Below are positions 7,620-15,847 of a DNA stretch of 64,000 nt, piece by piece (position 1 is the first letter of the stretch; each line of letters starts with the position of its first letter). Location: positions 930,001-994,000 of the forward strand of contig NZ_CP046703.1 of the NCBI RefSeq assembly GCF_009873495.1. Direction: 5' to 3'. Below the pieces are notes generated by a model. That model searched no databases. It was given only the letters and a program-made list of their open reading frames with translations, and had not been told where the DNA came from. Source of the DNA: Nostoc sp. ATCC 53789 (GTDB lineage: Bacteria; Cyanobacteriota; Cyanobacteriia; Cyanobacteriales; Nostocaceae). Made by a program: the position numbers and the translations under genes.

Positions 7620-9215
7620 ATGCCTTATACAATTCCTAACAACAGTTGCGTTGGATGTGACAACTGCCGCCCCCAATGTCCTACGGGTGCAATCAAAATA
7701 GAGGACAATGAATATTGGGTTGATCCTGGTCTTTGTAATAATTGTGAGGGCTATTATTCAGAACCGCAATGTGTAATAGCTTGTCCAACTAATTCTCCCA
7801 TTCCTTGGCAGGCAAAAAAGGGGAGATGCAAAGTTGAACCGAGAGATTCTACCAGTTTAGACTTGTTTTCTAACGGCAAGAATAATCCATTTGCTTCTGC
7901 GATCGCAATTTGGGAAGCGTGTAATGTACTAGGGCAACGCACATCACTACATTGGGAAACCGATGAAGACGGGTATCTATGTTATAGCCGACAAGTCAAT
8001 CAAGGACGAGGTGCGATCGCCTTTCACATCCAAGATCCATTCCAAGTTAATGACAAAGCCACCGATATAGCAGCAATTGAAGCGCTTGACATCAGAGCCG
8101 CTTGCATACATCTAATTTTTGCAGGTTATGCCACAGCCTTAGAGCAACCTTGGGAGCAAGAATTTGCGATCGATGAGCGACAAATCGAGAAATATTTGGG
8201 GATGGAGAAACGCAAAGATTTGAGCAAAGCTGCCAAGCTAGCTTTAATGAAAAATCTTGTCCAGCAAGCTTGCTCCCTGGTTATCTCCATTGATTGGCCC
8301 CAACAAGGTCGAATTAACGGATTCTCTGTTACAAACAGCCGCTTATGGCACTTAGTAGATATTCAGCACCACTTCCAAGAAGACAATCATGGATGCAAAT
8401 ATCTGATTGGGTTAACTTTTAAAGTCAAAGCAGGCTTATGGGCACAATATTTCTTAAACAAACAAGCATGTAAAGAGCGAACCGCATTCTATCAATACGG
8501 TAGTCTTCCGAAAACGCTGCTAACCACAGTTATGAGCATTTGGCAGCAACATGAAGGCGCGGTTCGGTTAATGCTGTGGTTGCTGTTTAAAACCAAAATG
8601 GGCAAAGAACAACGCATTACCATTCCTACCTTGCTGCGTATTGCTTACGGTGAAGAAAAAGTCGCTCTTGCATCCAGACAACGGGAAGAACGCAAACGTC
8701 TGTTGCGAACCTTTGAAAGCGACTTAGAAATTCTCAATCACTATGGAATGAAACCACTTTTCGATCCGGTTACTTACCCACCAGAAATTCAACCTTTGTG
8801 GGCGAAGTTAATCGATCTTCCCGAAGATCCAGATGAAGCATTAGAATTTTGGACTAACGACGGTGGTTCTGAAACTCGCCTCACAGACACAGGCCCCCGT
8901 GGTAAGTGGAATCTACTAATGAATGCGCGAATTTTGGCTTTTGAACTTCCACCAGAATGGGAACAGCAAATCTCAGAATCGGAAAAAAAGCAACGGCGAA
9001 CTGCTAAAGCCAAAAAGAAGCCCAAAGCTACAAACGATTTACTGGGTGAACAGATTTTGCAGGCGCGAAAAAATTTGAATCTTTCCCAAAGAGAATTGGC
9101 AAAACTCACAGGTAAAAGCCAAAGCTGGATTCGAGATATCGAGAATGGTCGTTTAAAAGCCAAATTAGAAGACCAAGTTCTGTTACGAAAAGTCTTAAAT
9201 ATGACTTCATCTTGA
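7620..9215 (+). CDS. cnfR: CnfR/PatB nif transcriptional activator (ferredoxin domain plus HTH)
   Basis: This is a 531-residue regulator with an unusual architecture. The N-terminus is a bacterial-type 2[4Fe-4S] ferredoxin domain (Cys10, 13, 16, 20 and Cys39, 42, 51, 55). A long middle region of unknown fold follows, then a basic linker (KKQRRTAKAKKKPK), then a C-terminal Xre-type helix-turn-helix (LNLSQRELAKLTGKSQSWI) from about residue 485. This matches PatB/CnfR, which activates nif genes under low oxygen and is required for heterocyst function. The clusters probably sense oxygen or redox state. It is divergent from fdxB-coxBAC, its likely targets. A purine-rich GGGAAAAGAG precedes the ATG. 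Confidence 0.93.
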   Translation: MPYTIPNNSCVGCDNCRPQCPTGAIKIEDNEYWVDPGLCNNCEGYYSEPQCVIACPTNSPIPWQAKKGRCKVEPRDSTSLDLFSNGKNNPFASAIAIWEACNVLGQRTSLHWETDEDGYLCYSRQVNQGRGAIAFHIQDPFQVNDKATDIAAIEALDIRAACIHLIFAGYATALEQPWEQEFAIDERQIEKYLGMEKRKDLSKAAKLALMKNLVQQACSLVISIDWPQQGRINGFSVTNSRLWHLVDIQHHFQEDNHGCKYLIGLTFKVKAGLWAQYFLNKQACKERTAFYQYGSLPKTLLTTVMSIWQQHEGAVRLMLWLLFKTKMGKEQRITIPTLLRIAYGEEKVALASRQREERKRLLRTFESDLEILNHYGMKPLFDPVTYPPEIQPLWAKLIDLPEDPDEALEFWTNDGGSETRLTDTGPRGKWNLLMNARILAFELPPEWEQQISESEKKQRRTAKAKKKPKATNDLLGEQILQARKNLNLSQRELAKLTGKSQSWIRDIENGRLKAKLEDQVLLRKVLNMTSS

Positions 9216-9238
9216 TTTTTAATTTAAACGCATAGGCG

Positions 9239-9420
9239 CTTCTCTACGAGACGCTACGCGTAGCTTGCTTCCACGAAGTGGTACGCCTTCCCGCAGGGTA
9301 GGGGCGCAGAGGGAAACGAAAAGGTACGCAGAGATTTTGTTACGTATTTGTGCAGCGTTATACTAAATACAGCAATACTTCGCGTACCTCTGCGCTTCCC
9401 TTTGCGTCCCTCTGCGTTTC
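9239..9420. repeat. Palindromic repeat block between cnfR and the sucrase/ferredoxin-like gene
   Basis: It starts with a copy of the CTCTACGAGACGCT...GTAGCTTGCTTC repeat (9239-9271). An inverted pair follows: GCGCAGAGGGAAACG/AAAGGTACGCAGAG at about 9303-9335 against CGTACCTCTGCGCTTCCCTTTGCG at about 9382-9410. The genes on both sides end here (convergent), so the hairpin may serve as a bidirectional terminator. Confidence 0.55.
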
Positions 9421-9434
9421 AAAACTCTCATCTT

Positions 9435-10412
9435 TTACGTACTATAACTCATCACCTTACTAGAAGTAATCCAAAGACTACCAACAGCATATTTAGTAAC
9501 TACCAACTCTCGTGTAGCATTACATGAACTCTTCAGTTGTTGAGTCTTAGTTTCATCTTTCACAAGTTTAGCCTGATAAGTGTAGAGAGAACCACAAGGT
9601 TGTTCAAAACTAAGTTCAGCTAAGATAGTACTATTGTCTAAACTTTGCTCTAAAATTTTGCCTGCAACTTTGTAATTAAACCAATCCCACCCTTTATAAA
9701 GAATTAACTCTCTTTCCAAAACCTGAAGTGCAGCAGGTAGAATTCCCCAGCCTCGATAGACTTGATGTAAGCATTGAATATCACCAGTACGAGTCAAAAT
9801 CGATCTAAATGAATCTTGATCGAGACGACCATAATATCTTCCTTCTGGCAAATCTATAACTGTTGGTGCAAACCGATGTCCACCAAAGTGCGATGATTTC
9901 CAAATTCGCACATTATCTAAGCACAAATCAGCATTACTCGCTCTCACATGGAAGTAAAAAGGAGCGCCATATCTCGCACAACACTTATCATGGCTACCGT
10001 GGGTACAAACTAAAATATCTCTAGTTCTACTAGCTTCTACTTCAAAATTAGAACTGATACCCCGTAACCATTTTTGGACAACTCCTGCCACTTGCTCAAT
10101 ATTTCCTAGCTTAAACTCTTGCTTATGGTATCCATTACTTAGTCCGTCTTCTTTTTGATAAATTAAAAGCGTAGTGTGATTTACTTTGTGTGAGACATCA
10201 TTAGCAATTAAAAGAAATCTAATCGGTAGTTTAGCACGCTGCACTTCTTCTACCAAAATCCTCAAATTCTGGGGTACCCATTTGGAGTTAAAGGCTTCTG
10301 ATGTCCAAGGTAAAGGACACTCAACTAAAATATAAGTTTGATAATTAGTGGCACTACCAATAACATCTTCTCCTACTTGCCGTGAATCATCAGAACAAAA
10401 AAAAGTATTCAT
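9435..10412 (-). CDS. Sucrase/ferredoxin-like family protein (thioredoxin fold)
   Basis: The product belongs to the Suc/Fer-like family. The conserved CTHGSHDKCCARYG motif (Cys clusters that may hold a 2Fe-2S centre in the thioredoxin-like fold), the SSHFGGHRFAPT segment and the Asp-rich NADLC region are all visible. I place the start at ATG 10410-10412 (MNTFFCSDDSRQ); an in-frame TTG at 10443-10445 would add 11 residues but has no ribosome site. The family is common in cyanobacteria and plants and its biochemical role is unknown. It is convergent with cnfR across a palindromic repeat and followed upstream by a gene-poor AT-rich stretch, so no operon partner is indicated. Confidence 0.85.
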   Translation of the reverse strand: MNTFFCSDDSRQVGEDVIGSATNYQTYILVECPLPWTSEAFNSKWVPQNLRILVEEVQRAKLPIRFLLIANDVSHKVNHTTLLIYQKEDGLSNGYHKQEFKLGNIEQVAGVVQKWLRGISSNFEVEASRTRDILVCTHGSHDKCCARYGAPFYFHVRASNADLCLDNVRIWKSSHFGGHRFAPTVIDLPEGRYYGRLDQDSFRSILTRTGDIQCLHQVYRGWGILPAALQVLERELILYKGWDWFNYKVAGKILEQSLDNSTILAELSFEQPCGSLYTYQAKLVKDETKTQQLKSSCNATRELVVTKYAVGSLWITSSKVMSYST

Positions 10413-10491
10413 CTCGCTGTACTCATTAGCGTATTTTATGGACAAAAGGTATTAACAAATACATTTGTGTTCTTCACTACAATATCCTTGG

Positions 10492-10713
10492 CTAAAGGAA
10501 ATAAAAAAGAACAATATTCATTTCCCTATTAAAACTAGGTAGCCACTTTATAACATCATTATTGATCGAGGTCTTTCCGGTTAATAAATTCTCCACAATA
10601 AAGATAAATAGTGTCAAGATAGATTTTTCCGTATGAGCGACGTTAATTTTGTATCTAGTTTTATTGTTCTTTGGTATTTTATAAATTTTCACTTGCTGAA
10701 ACTCGGTTTTCAT
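10492..10713 (-). CDS. Small 73-aa ORF with a strong ribosome site, unknown
   Basis: ATG at 10711-10713 is preceded by AAAGGAAG at about 5 nt spacing, the best ribosome site in this AT-rich kilobase. The product is basic in its first half (many Lys) with a hydrophobic stretch ILTLFIFIVENLL in the middle. I recognise no family. Codon use is AT-rich relative to neighbours, so it may be recently acquired or a decayed gene. A longer in-frame version would start at 10788 but lacks a ribosome site. Confidence 0.3.
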   Translation of the reverse strand: MKTEFQQVKIYKIPKNNKTRYKINVAHTEKSILTLFIFIVENLLTGKTSINNDVIKWLPSFNREMNIVLFYFL

Positions 10714-10735
10714 TAACTTCCTTTCTTGGGTAAAA

Positions 10736-11059
10736 TCAAATAAATTCAATCTTATAGATAAACGCAAACTTACTTGGAGAGTCACCAAGGATTAACTTGC
10801 TGGCAATATCAATGTAGCCGATACTACAACCAAAAACATTGCTGGCAATAAGATACTTGTTTAAAGTTTTGCTGAAGTTATTTATATAGTTAGTTAGCAA
10901 TCCTGTTTTTACATATAAAAATCTAGTTTGTTGTCTTTCTTTTGAAGAAGATATTCCTAAAGAGCGATGCGGAATCAGCCAATACGAGTTTATGTATCTT
11001 TCTCCCCTATCTGCTTTTAATATATCTATAAATTTACACATATTGCAAATAATTCTCAA
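10736..11059 (-). CDS. Hypothetical 107-aa ORF, doubtful
   Basis: An open frame of 107 codons in AT-rich DNA, beginning MRIICNMCKF and ending in a Lys/Phe/Ile-rich tail that overlaps the next ORF on the same strand. I see no known domain, no signal peptide and no clear ribosome site. It could be a decayed gene fragment. It is listed because it fills most of an otherwise empty 1-kb gap. Confidence 0.2.
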   Translation of the reverse strand: MRIICNMCKFIDILKADRGERYINSYWLIPHRSLGISSSKERQQTRFLYVKTGLLTNYINNFSKTLNKYLIASNVFGCSIGYIDIASKLILGDSPSKFAFIYKIEFI

Positions 11060-11442
11060 TTAAATTGGAAAAATAAAAACAACCAAAATAGGGGTAAATG
11101 CTTTAGTGCCCCATATTTCATGCGCTATAAATCAATGTTGAAAACTAGTGACCAATTATTAACAGCATCACTGACATCAACATTAACAAACTTGTTATTT
11201 ACCTTCTTACCTAATCTAACTTCCTGAAACTTATGTCAGAGTTTGATGATAGGCATCTGATTTGACTGTAACTGAACTCAATAATAAATGCAAGTATTTG
11301 AGAATCTTTATAGTTTTAATTAAGGTAAAAGGGCATTTTATAGTAGAAATACCTCACTTTAACAAGTATTGATTTTTTCAATACAATAGATAGAGTTTTG
11401 CAATTGTGACAAATTCTTGCCAGTAGGGTAATCCAAATATCT
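11060..11442. other. AT-rich gene-free stretch upstream of the Mut7-C gene
   Basis: Nothing recognisable is present. It contains no long ORF, no tandem repeat and no obvious hairpin. It should hold the promoter of the Mut7-C / ROK / HAD gene set. Confidence 0.4.
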
Positions 11443-11448
11443 GTGGCT

Positions 11449-12201
11449 ATGGCGATCGCATATTTCTACTTCCATGCAGAATTGAATCATTTTTTACCAC
11501 GGCATCACAAGCAGGTGAAAATATCTCATGTTTTTGAGGAGAAAGCTTCAATTAAGGACATGATTGAGTCGTTAGGTGTCCCTCATCCCGAAGTTGATTT
11601 TATAAATGTTAATGGTAAATATGTAAATTTTTCTTACATAGTTTCGGATGGAGATGCTATCAATGTTTATCCAATTTCAGCTAGGAGTGCCATTATACCA
11701 AGCATTTCTGTTTTGCCAAAACCGCTCAGTATTATCCGCTTTGTTTTAGATATTCATTTGGGGAAGCTGGCGACATCATTACGACTTTTAGGTTTTGATA
11801 CTTTATACCGCAATGACTACGATGATGATAAATTAGCCCAAATATCTTCTAGGCAAGAGCGGATTCTCTTGACTCGTGATAAGGGTTTATTAATGCGTAG
11901 TTTGGTAACGCATGGGTATTACGTTAGAAATACTAACCCTCAAGAACAAATTATAGAAGTACTACAACGCTTCGACTTATTTAAATTAATTGCACCATTT
12001 AAACGGTGTTTGCGTTGCAATGGATTATTAGAATGTGTAGATAAGCAATCCATTATTGAACAAGTGCCAGAAAAAGTGCGATGCCAGATCGATCAATTCC
12101 AGCGTTGTCAAGACTGCGATCGCATTTATTGGAAAGGTTCCCATTATGAACGATTACAACAGTTTATTGATGAAGTGTTGAACTCAAGAAAAGGTGAGTG
12201 A
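11449..12201 (+). CDS. Mut7-C RNase domain protein with N-terminal ubiquitin-like domain
   Basis: About 250 residues. The N-terminal ~80 form a ThiS/MoaD-like ubiquitin fold (Mut7-C ubiquitin). The C-terminal part is the Mut7-C PIN-like RNase domain: FVLDIHLGKLATSLRLLGFDT with its acidic residues, ILLTRDKGLL, and a zinc ribbon formed by CLRCNG and CQDCDR. The family is predicted to be a ribonuclease; the substrate is unknown. I use ATG 11449; a GTG two codons earlier is equally open. The stop TGA is immediately followed by the ATG of the ROK kinase, so the two are translationally close and probably cotranscribed. Confidence 0.87.
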   Translation: MAIAYFYFHAELNHFLPRHHKQVKISHVFEEKASIKDMIESLGVPHPEVDFINVNGKYVNFSYIVSDGDAINVYPISARSAIIPSISVLPKPLSIIRFVLDIHLGKLATSLRLLGFDTLYRNDYDDDKLAQISSRQERILLTRDKGLLMRSLVTHGYYVRNTNPQEQIIEVLQRFDLFKLIAPFKRCLRCNGLLECVDKQSIIEQVPEKVRCQIDQFQRCQDCDRIYWKGSHYERLQQFIDEVLNSRKGE

Positions 12202-13176
12202 ATGACATTAATTTTAGCTCTCGATTTTGGCGGAACTAAGCTTGCGGCTGCATTGGTAAATATTGGTTCGAGAAAGTGGTTGCGTTATGAACGTCGTCTC
12301 TCGCCAGTAGGTGCAAATGCTAGCACTGACTTGGAAATTATGCGATCGCTCATTTACTCTCTGCTAGAAGACGCAAAACCTGCTGCGATCGGTGTCAGCT
12401 TTGGCGGCCCGGTTGATGCTTCCATGGGGACGGTGCGACTATCTCATCATGTCGCTGGCTGGGAAAATATTCCTCTCAAAGAGTTGTTGGAGAATGAGTT
12501 TGGTGTTTCTGTTGGTGTAGATAATGATGCCAACGTTGCTGCTTTGGGTGAACATCGCTTTGGTGCTGGTCAGGGATACGATAGCTTGTTTTATATAACT
12601 GTCAGCACTGGTGTAGGTGGTGGTTGGATACTCAATGGCCAGCCTTGGCGGGGTGCTGGTGGGATGGCTGGCGAAATTGGACATATTGTTGTCGATCCGG
12701 CTGGACCGGTATGTTTGTGTGGGAAGCGGGGATGTGTGGAACGTTTGGCTTCGGGGCCTTATATGGCGCAAAATGTTAGGGAAATTTTGGAGAACGAACC
12801 GCAGAGGCGCGGAGGACTCAGAGATGGAGAGGTATTAAGGGGTTTGGTGGGGGGTGATTTAACGTTGCTGACGGGACAGTTGGTAAGTGAAGCGGCGGCG
12901 GCTGGGGATGATTTGGCTAAGGAAGTTTTGCGTAAGGCTGCTTGGGCGCTAGGCGTGGGTATTGGCAATGTAGCGAATTTGATGAATCCGCAGCGCTTTG
13001 TGTTAGGAGGCGGTGTGACGAAGGCGGGGGAGGATTTTTGGCGGGTGGTGCGTCAGGTGGCGCAGGAGACGGCTTTACCGGAGGTTGATTTTGAAATTAT
13101 ACCGGCGGTGCTGGGTGATGATGCGCCTTTGTGGGGGGCTGTGGCGATCGCTTCTATGACAATCCCGAATTTGTAA
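12202..13176 (+). CDS. ROK-family sugar kinase (glucokinase-like)
   Basis: This 324-residue ROK kinase carries the N-terminal phosphate loop LALDFGGTKLAAA, the sugar-site motif VDNDANVAALGEHRFGAG, the second phosphate motif TVSTGVGGG and the zinc site with His161 and CLCGKRGC (Cys171, 173, 178). It should phosphorylate glucose or a related hexose with ATP; the exact sugar is not decided by sequence. Around residues 198-212 (bases about 12793-12838) there is an insert that looks like a translated copy of the dispersed AACCGCAGAGGCGC repeat. It is the middle gene of a tight trio, with no gap to the gene before or after (stop codon followed at once by the next ATG). Confidence 0.9.
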   Translation: MTLILALDFGGTKLAAALVNIGSRKWLRYERRLSPVGANASTDLEIMRSLIYSLLEDAKPAAIGVSFGGPVDASMGTVRLSHHVAGWENIPLKELLENEFGVSVGVDNDANVAALGEHRFGAGQGYDSLFYITVSTGVGGGWILNGQPWRGAGGMAGEIGHIVVDPAGPVCLCGKRGCVERLASGPYMAQNVREILENEPQRRGGLRDGEVLRGLVGGDLTLLTGQLVSEAAAAGDDLAKEVLRKAAWALGVGIGNVANLMNPQRFVLGGGVTKAGEDFWRVVRQVAQETALPEVDFEIIPAVLGDDAPLWGAVAIASMTIPNL

Positions 13177-13839
13177 ATGAGTCAGGCGTGGAGCGTAATG
13201 CAAACAGAATTAGTTATTTTTGACTGTGATGGAGTGTTAGTAGACAGCGAAGGATTGGGTAATCGCGTTCTTGTGAAATTTGTTGCTGAGTTTGGGCTGG
13301 CAATGAAACTTGAAGAAGCTATTTTGTTATTTAAGGGTTGCAAAATGGCTGATTGTGTTGCTGTCATTGAGCAAAGACTTGGGAAAAAGATGCCGCAAGA
13401 TTTTGTAACTCAGCTTCGTACCCGTACTGCTGAAGCATTCGAGCGTGAATTACGTCCTGTAGAAGGAATAGAGGCAGCTTTAGACAAGATTAATCTACCT
13501 ATTTGCGTTGCTTCCAGTGGCCCACCCGAAAAAATTAAGTTAGCTTTGCGTGTCACTAATCTGTTGTCTCGATTTGAAGGGTGCATCTTTAGTTCGTATG
13601 AAATTGGAAGTTGGAAGCCAGCACCTGATTTATTCTTATATGCAGCTAAAAATATGGGATTTCAAGCTCCATCTTGCACTGTGGTCGAAGATAGCGTTTT
13701 GGGTGTACGTGCAGGTGTTGCTGCTGGTATGAGAGTTTTAGGTTACACCGAGCAAAGTGAGGCTCATCTACTTGAGGCATCTGGAGCGCATATCTTTTAC
13801 TCTATGCACCAACTGCCTTCCTTGCTATCACACTATTAG
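13177..13839 (+). CDS. HAD-superfamily phosphatase (beta-phosphoglucomutase-like)
   Basis: This 220-residue HAD subfamily IA hydrolase shows motif I FDCDGVLVDSEG (nucleophile Asp and acid Asp), a helical cap, motif II CVASSGPPEKI, the motif III Lys in GSWKPAPDLF, and motif IV VVEDSVLGVRAGVAAGM. It probably dephosphorylates a sugar phosphate or similar small molecule. The start follows the ROK kinase stop directly (TAAATG); an internal ATG 7 codons later, just before motif I, is an alternative. Its pairing with a sugar kinase suggests a shared sugar-phosphate role, by inference. It ends only 17 nt from the convergent proB gene. Confidence 0.88.
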   Translation: MSQAWSVMQTELVIFDCDGVLVDSEGLGNRVLVKFVAEFGLAMKLEEAILLFKGCKMADCVAVIEQRLGKKMPQDFVTQLRTRTAEAFERELRPVEGIEAALDKINLPICVASSGPPEKIKLALRVTNLLSRFEGCIFSSYEIGSWKPAPDLFLYAAKNMGFQAPSCTVVEDSVLGVRAGVAAGMRVLGYTEQSEAHLLEASGAHIFYSMHQLPSLLSHY

Positions 13840-13856
13840 ACTATCGGCGCTCCATC

Positions 13857-14960
13857 CTAAATCAAAACCAAATTATCCCGGTGAATAACTGTTTCCACAC
13901 CGGCATAGCCTAAAATTGTAGGAATTTCTCGTGAATGACAGCCACGAATCTTTTGCAGATCATTGCTGTTGTAATTCACAAGTCCTCTGGCAATTTCGTT
14001 ACCGTTGCTGTCACACAATTGCACAGCATCCTGTATGTCAAACTCTCCTTCTAATGCCTTAATTCCAGCAGCTAATAACGATTTTCCTGCTAGAGAAATT
14101 GCCGCGATCGCACCTTCATCTAAATACAATTTACCCGCAGGTAAAAGTCCGTAAGCTATCCAACGTTTACGCGCCGAAGTTGGTTCAGGTTGCGGTTCAA
14201 AATGCGTCCCAATCAGTTCACCTTGGATAATTTTTTCTATATTCTGGGGAAATCGCCCTTGAGTAATTACAGTCCGCACTCCCGCCGCGATCGCAATCCT
14301 CGCTGCCGAAATTTTTGTCACCATCCCACCAGTACCCCACTGAGAACCTTGGGAACCTATTTGTAATTCAGCTAATTCTTTAATGCTACTAACTAGAGCG
14401 ATCGGCTGCGCATCTGGCACGGAACGGGGATCGGCTGAGTACAACCGATCAACATCGGTGAGCAAAAATAGCCAATCTGCTTCTACTAAGCTAGCAACCA
14501 ATGCCGAAAGAGTATCATTATCACCAAATTTTAGTTCGTCTATCGCTACGGTATCATTTTCATTGACTATGGGGATCACTCCCAGTCCCAGTAATTCCTG
14601 AAAGGTGTTGTAGGCGTTGAGATAGCGGCTGCGCTGTACTAAGTCACTGCGAGTCAATAATACTTGAGCGATCGCCTGTTGCAGGGTAGTAAACAAATCA
14701 TCATATATCCGAATTAACCTACCTTGTCCAACTGCTGCTACAGCCTGTTTGAGTGCGATCGCTTTAGGACGTTCAGTTAACCCCAACCTTGCACAACCCA
14801 CACCCACAGCGCCAGAAGAAACCAAAATTACCCTGTGTCCCTGGGTTCTCAAATGGCAAAGTGTTTCCGCCAAGGTAGCAATAGTGGAAAGTGCTAATTG
14901 TCCCGTTTCTGGTTGAGTAAGGCTAGAAGTACCGATTTTGACAACAATTGTTTTAGTCAT
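13857..14960 (-). CDS. proB: Glutamate 5-kinase
   Basis: This 367-residue enzyme catalyses ATP-dependent phosphorylation of glutamate, the first step of proline synthesis, in the cytoplasm. The N-terminal amino-acid kinase domain carries [16 protein letters not shown], the substrate loop [22 protein letters not shown] and the [12 protein letters not shown] motif. The C-terminal ~80 residues are a PUA domain ([15 protein letters not shown]). Full length for the two-domain form. The start codon ATGAC lies inside a run of heptamer repeats, which leaves no normal Shine-Dalgarno. No proA is adjacent. Confidence 0.95.
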   Translation of the reverse strand: MTKTIVVKIGTSSLTQPETGQLALSTIATLAETLCHLRTQGHRVILVSSGAVGVGCARLGLTERPKAIALKQAVAAVGQGRLIRIYDDLFTTLQQAIAQVLLTRSDLVQRSRYLNAYNTFQELLGLGVIPIVNENDTVAIDELKFGDNDTLSALVASLVEADWLFLLTDVDRLYSADPRSVPDAQPIALVSSIKELAELQIGSQGSQWGTGGMVTKISAARIAIAAGVRTVITQGRFPQNIEKIIQGELIGTHFEPQPEPTSARKRWIAYGLLPAGKLYLDEGAIAAISLAGKSLLAAGIKALEGEFDIQDAVQLCDSNGNEIARGLVNYNSNDLQKIRGCHSREIPTILGYAGVETVIHRDNLVLI

Positions 14961-15070
14961 TAGTCATTGGTCATTAGTCATTAGTCATTGGTCATTGGTC
15001 ATTAGTCATTGGTCATTGGTCATTACTAACTGGCGAATGACAACGGACGAATGACAACGGACAAATGACT
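14961..15070. repeat. Heptamer STRR array at the proB start
   Basis: Head-to-tail TTAGTCA/TTGGTCA units run from the proB start codon outward to about 15025, followed by CGAATGACAACGGA units to about 15068. The first unit contributes the ATG of proB on the minus strand. The remaining gap to 15254 holds only AT-rich sequence without a gene. Confidence 0.75.
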
Positions 15071-15254
15071 AAAGAAATTGTAAAGCGCCAATCCCTCTAT
15101 AGTGAAGGCTGACGCTTTACGGGTGTATATTTACTTAGTATGAGTTAGGGTCTTTTTTGGCTGACCCCATGTTATTAATACTTATGATCCCCGATTTTTG
15201 ACTTCCAGTAAGATTCCTTAACCATTTCTTTAGATTTACTTTCCTGACGATTTT

Positions 15255-15794
15255 TTAAGTTTTGTGAATCTTGCTTTTCTTGGGGGTAATGGAGGCTCCT
15301 AAGATTTCAGATACCCAAACTTCAAAGTTGCGGACGGGATGAGAGCGGAGGGCTGCGTCTGCATGGACAATCGGTTCAACTAGAATGGTAAACATCCCCA
15401 GGCGATTACCTGCTATGACATCGGTAAATAAGCGATCGCCTACCATCCCGACTTGATGCACTGGTAGATCCATTGTTCTGACTGCTGCCCTAATTTTGCG
15501 TCGAGAGGGCTTGGCTGCACCCAAATAGTAAGGTAAATTGAGCGATCGCGCAATTCCCCCAATTCGTGCTTCACTCAGGTTGTTACTTACCAAACACAAT
15601 GCAGTACAGGTGCGAATTTGCTCCACCCATTCTCGTAGTTCTGGCGAAGCCATCCCTACTGTAAAAGGTACTAAGGTTTCGTCTACATCCAACACCAGCC
15701 CTTTAAGTCCGTATTTTTGGATAATATCTGGTGTTAGATTCAACACTGAACCTTCTAAAATCAAGTCAGGTTGCAAAAGATTATTCCAGGCCAT
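15255..15794 (-). CDS. YqeG-family HAD phosphatase
   Basis: This ~179-residue HAD IIIA phosphatase has motif I VLDVDETLVPF, motif II CLVSNNLSE, the motif III Lys in GAAKPSRRK, and motif IV MVGDRLFTDVIAGNRLGM. It matches the YqeG family, whose bacterial and plant members include phosphatidylglycerophosphate phosphatases; that substrate is plausible here but not proven. I place the start at ATG 15792-15794 (MAWNNLLQPD); an in-frame TTG two codons earlier is possible. It stands alone on the minus strand between proB and a pseudogene. Confidence 0.88.
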   Translation of the reverse strand: MAWNNLLQPDLILEGSVLNLTPDIIQKYGLKGLVLDVDETLVPFTVGMASPELREWVEQIRTCTALCLVSNNLSEARIGGIARSLNLPYYLGAAKPSRRKIRAAVRTMDLPVHQVGMVGDRLFTDVIAGNRLGMFTILVEPIVHADAALRSHPVRNFEVWVSEILGASITPKKSKIHKT

Positions 15795-15847
15795 AGTCAA
15801 CAGTCAAATTTAAATAGCTCAGACAAATGAGCATAACCCAATATAGT

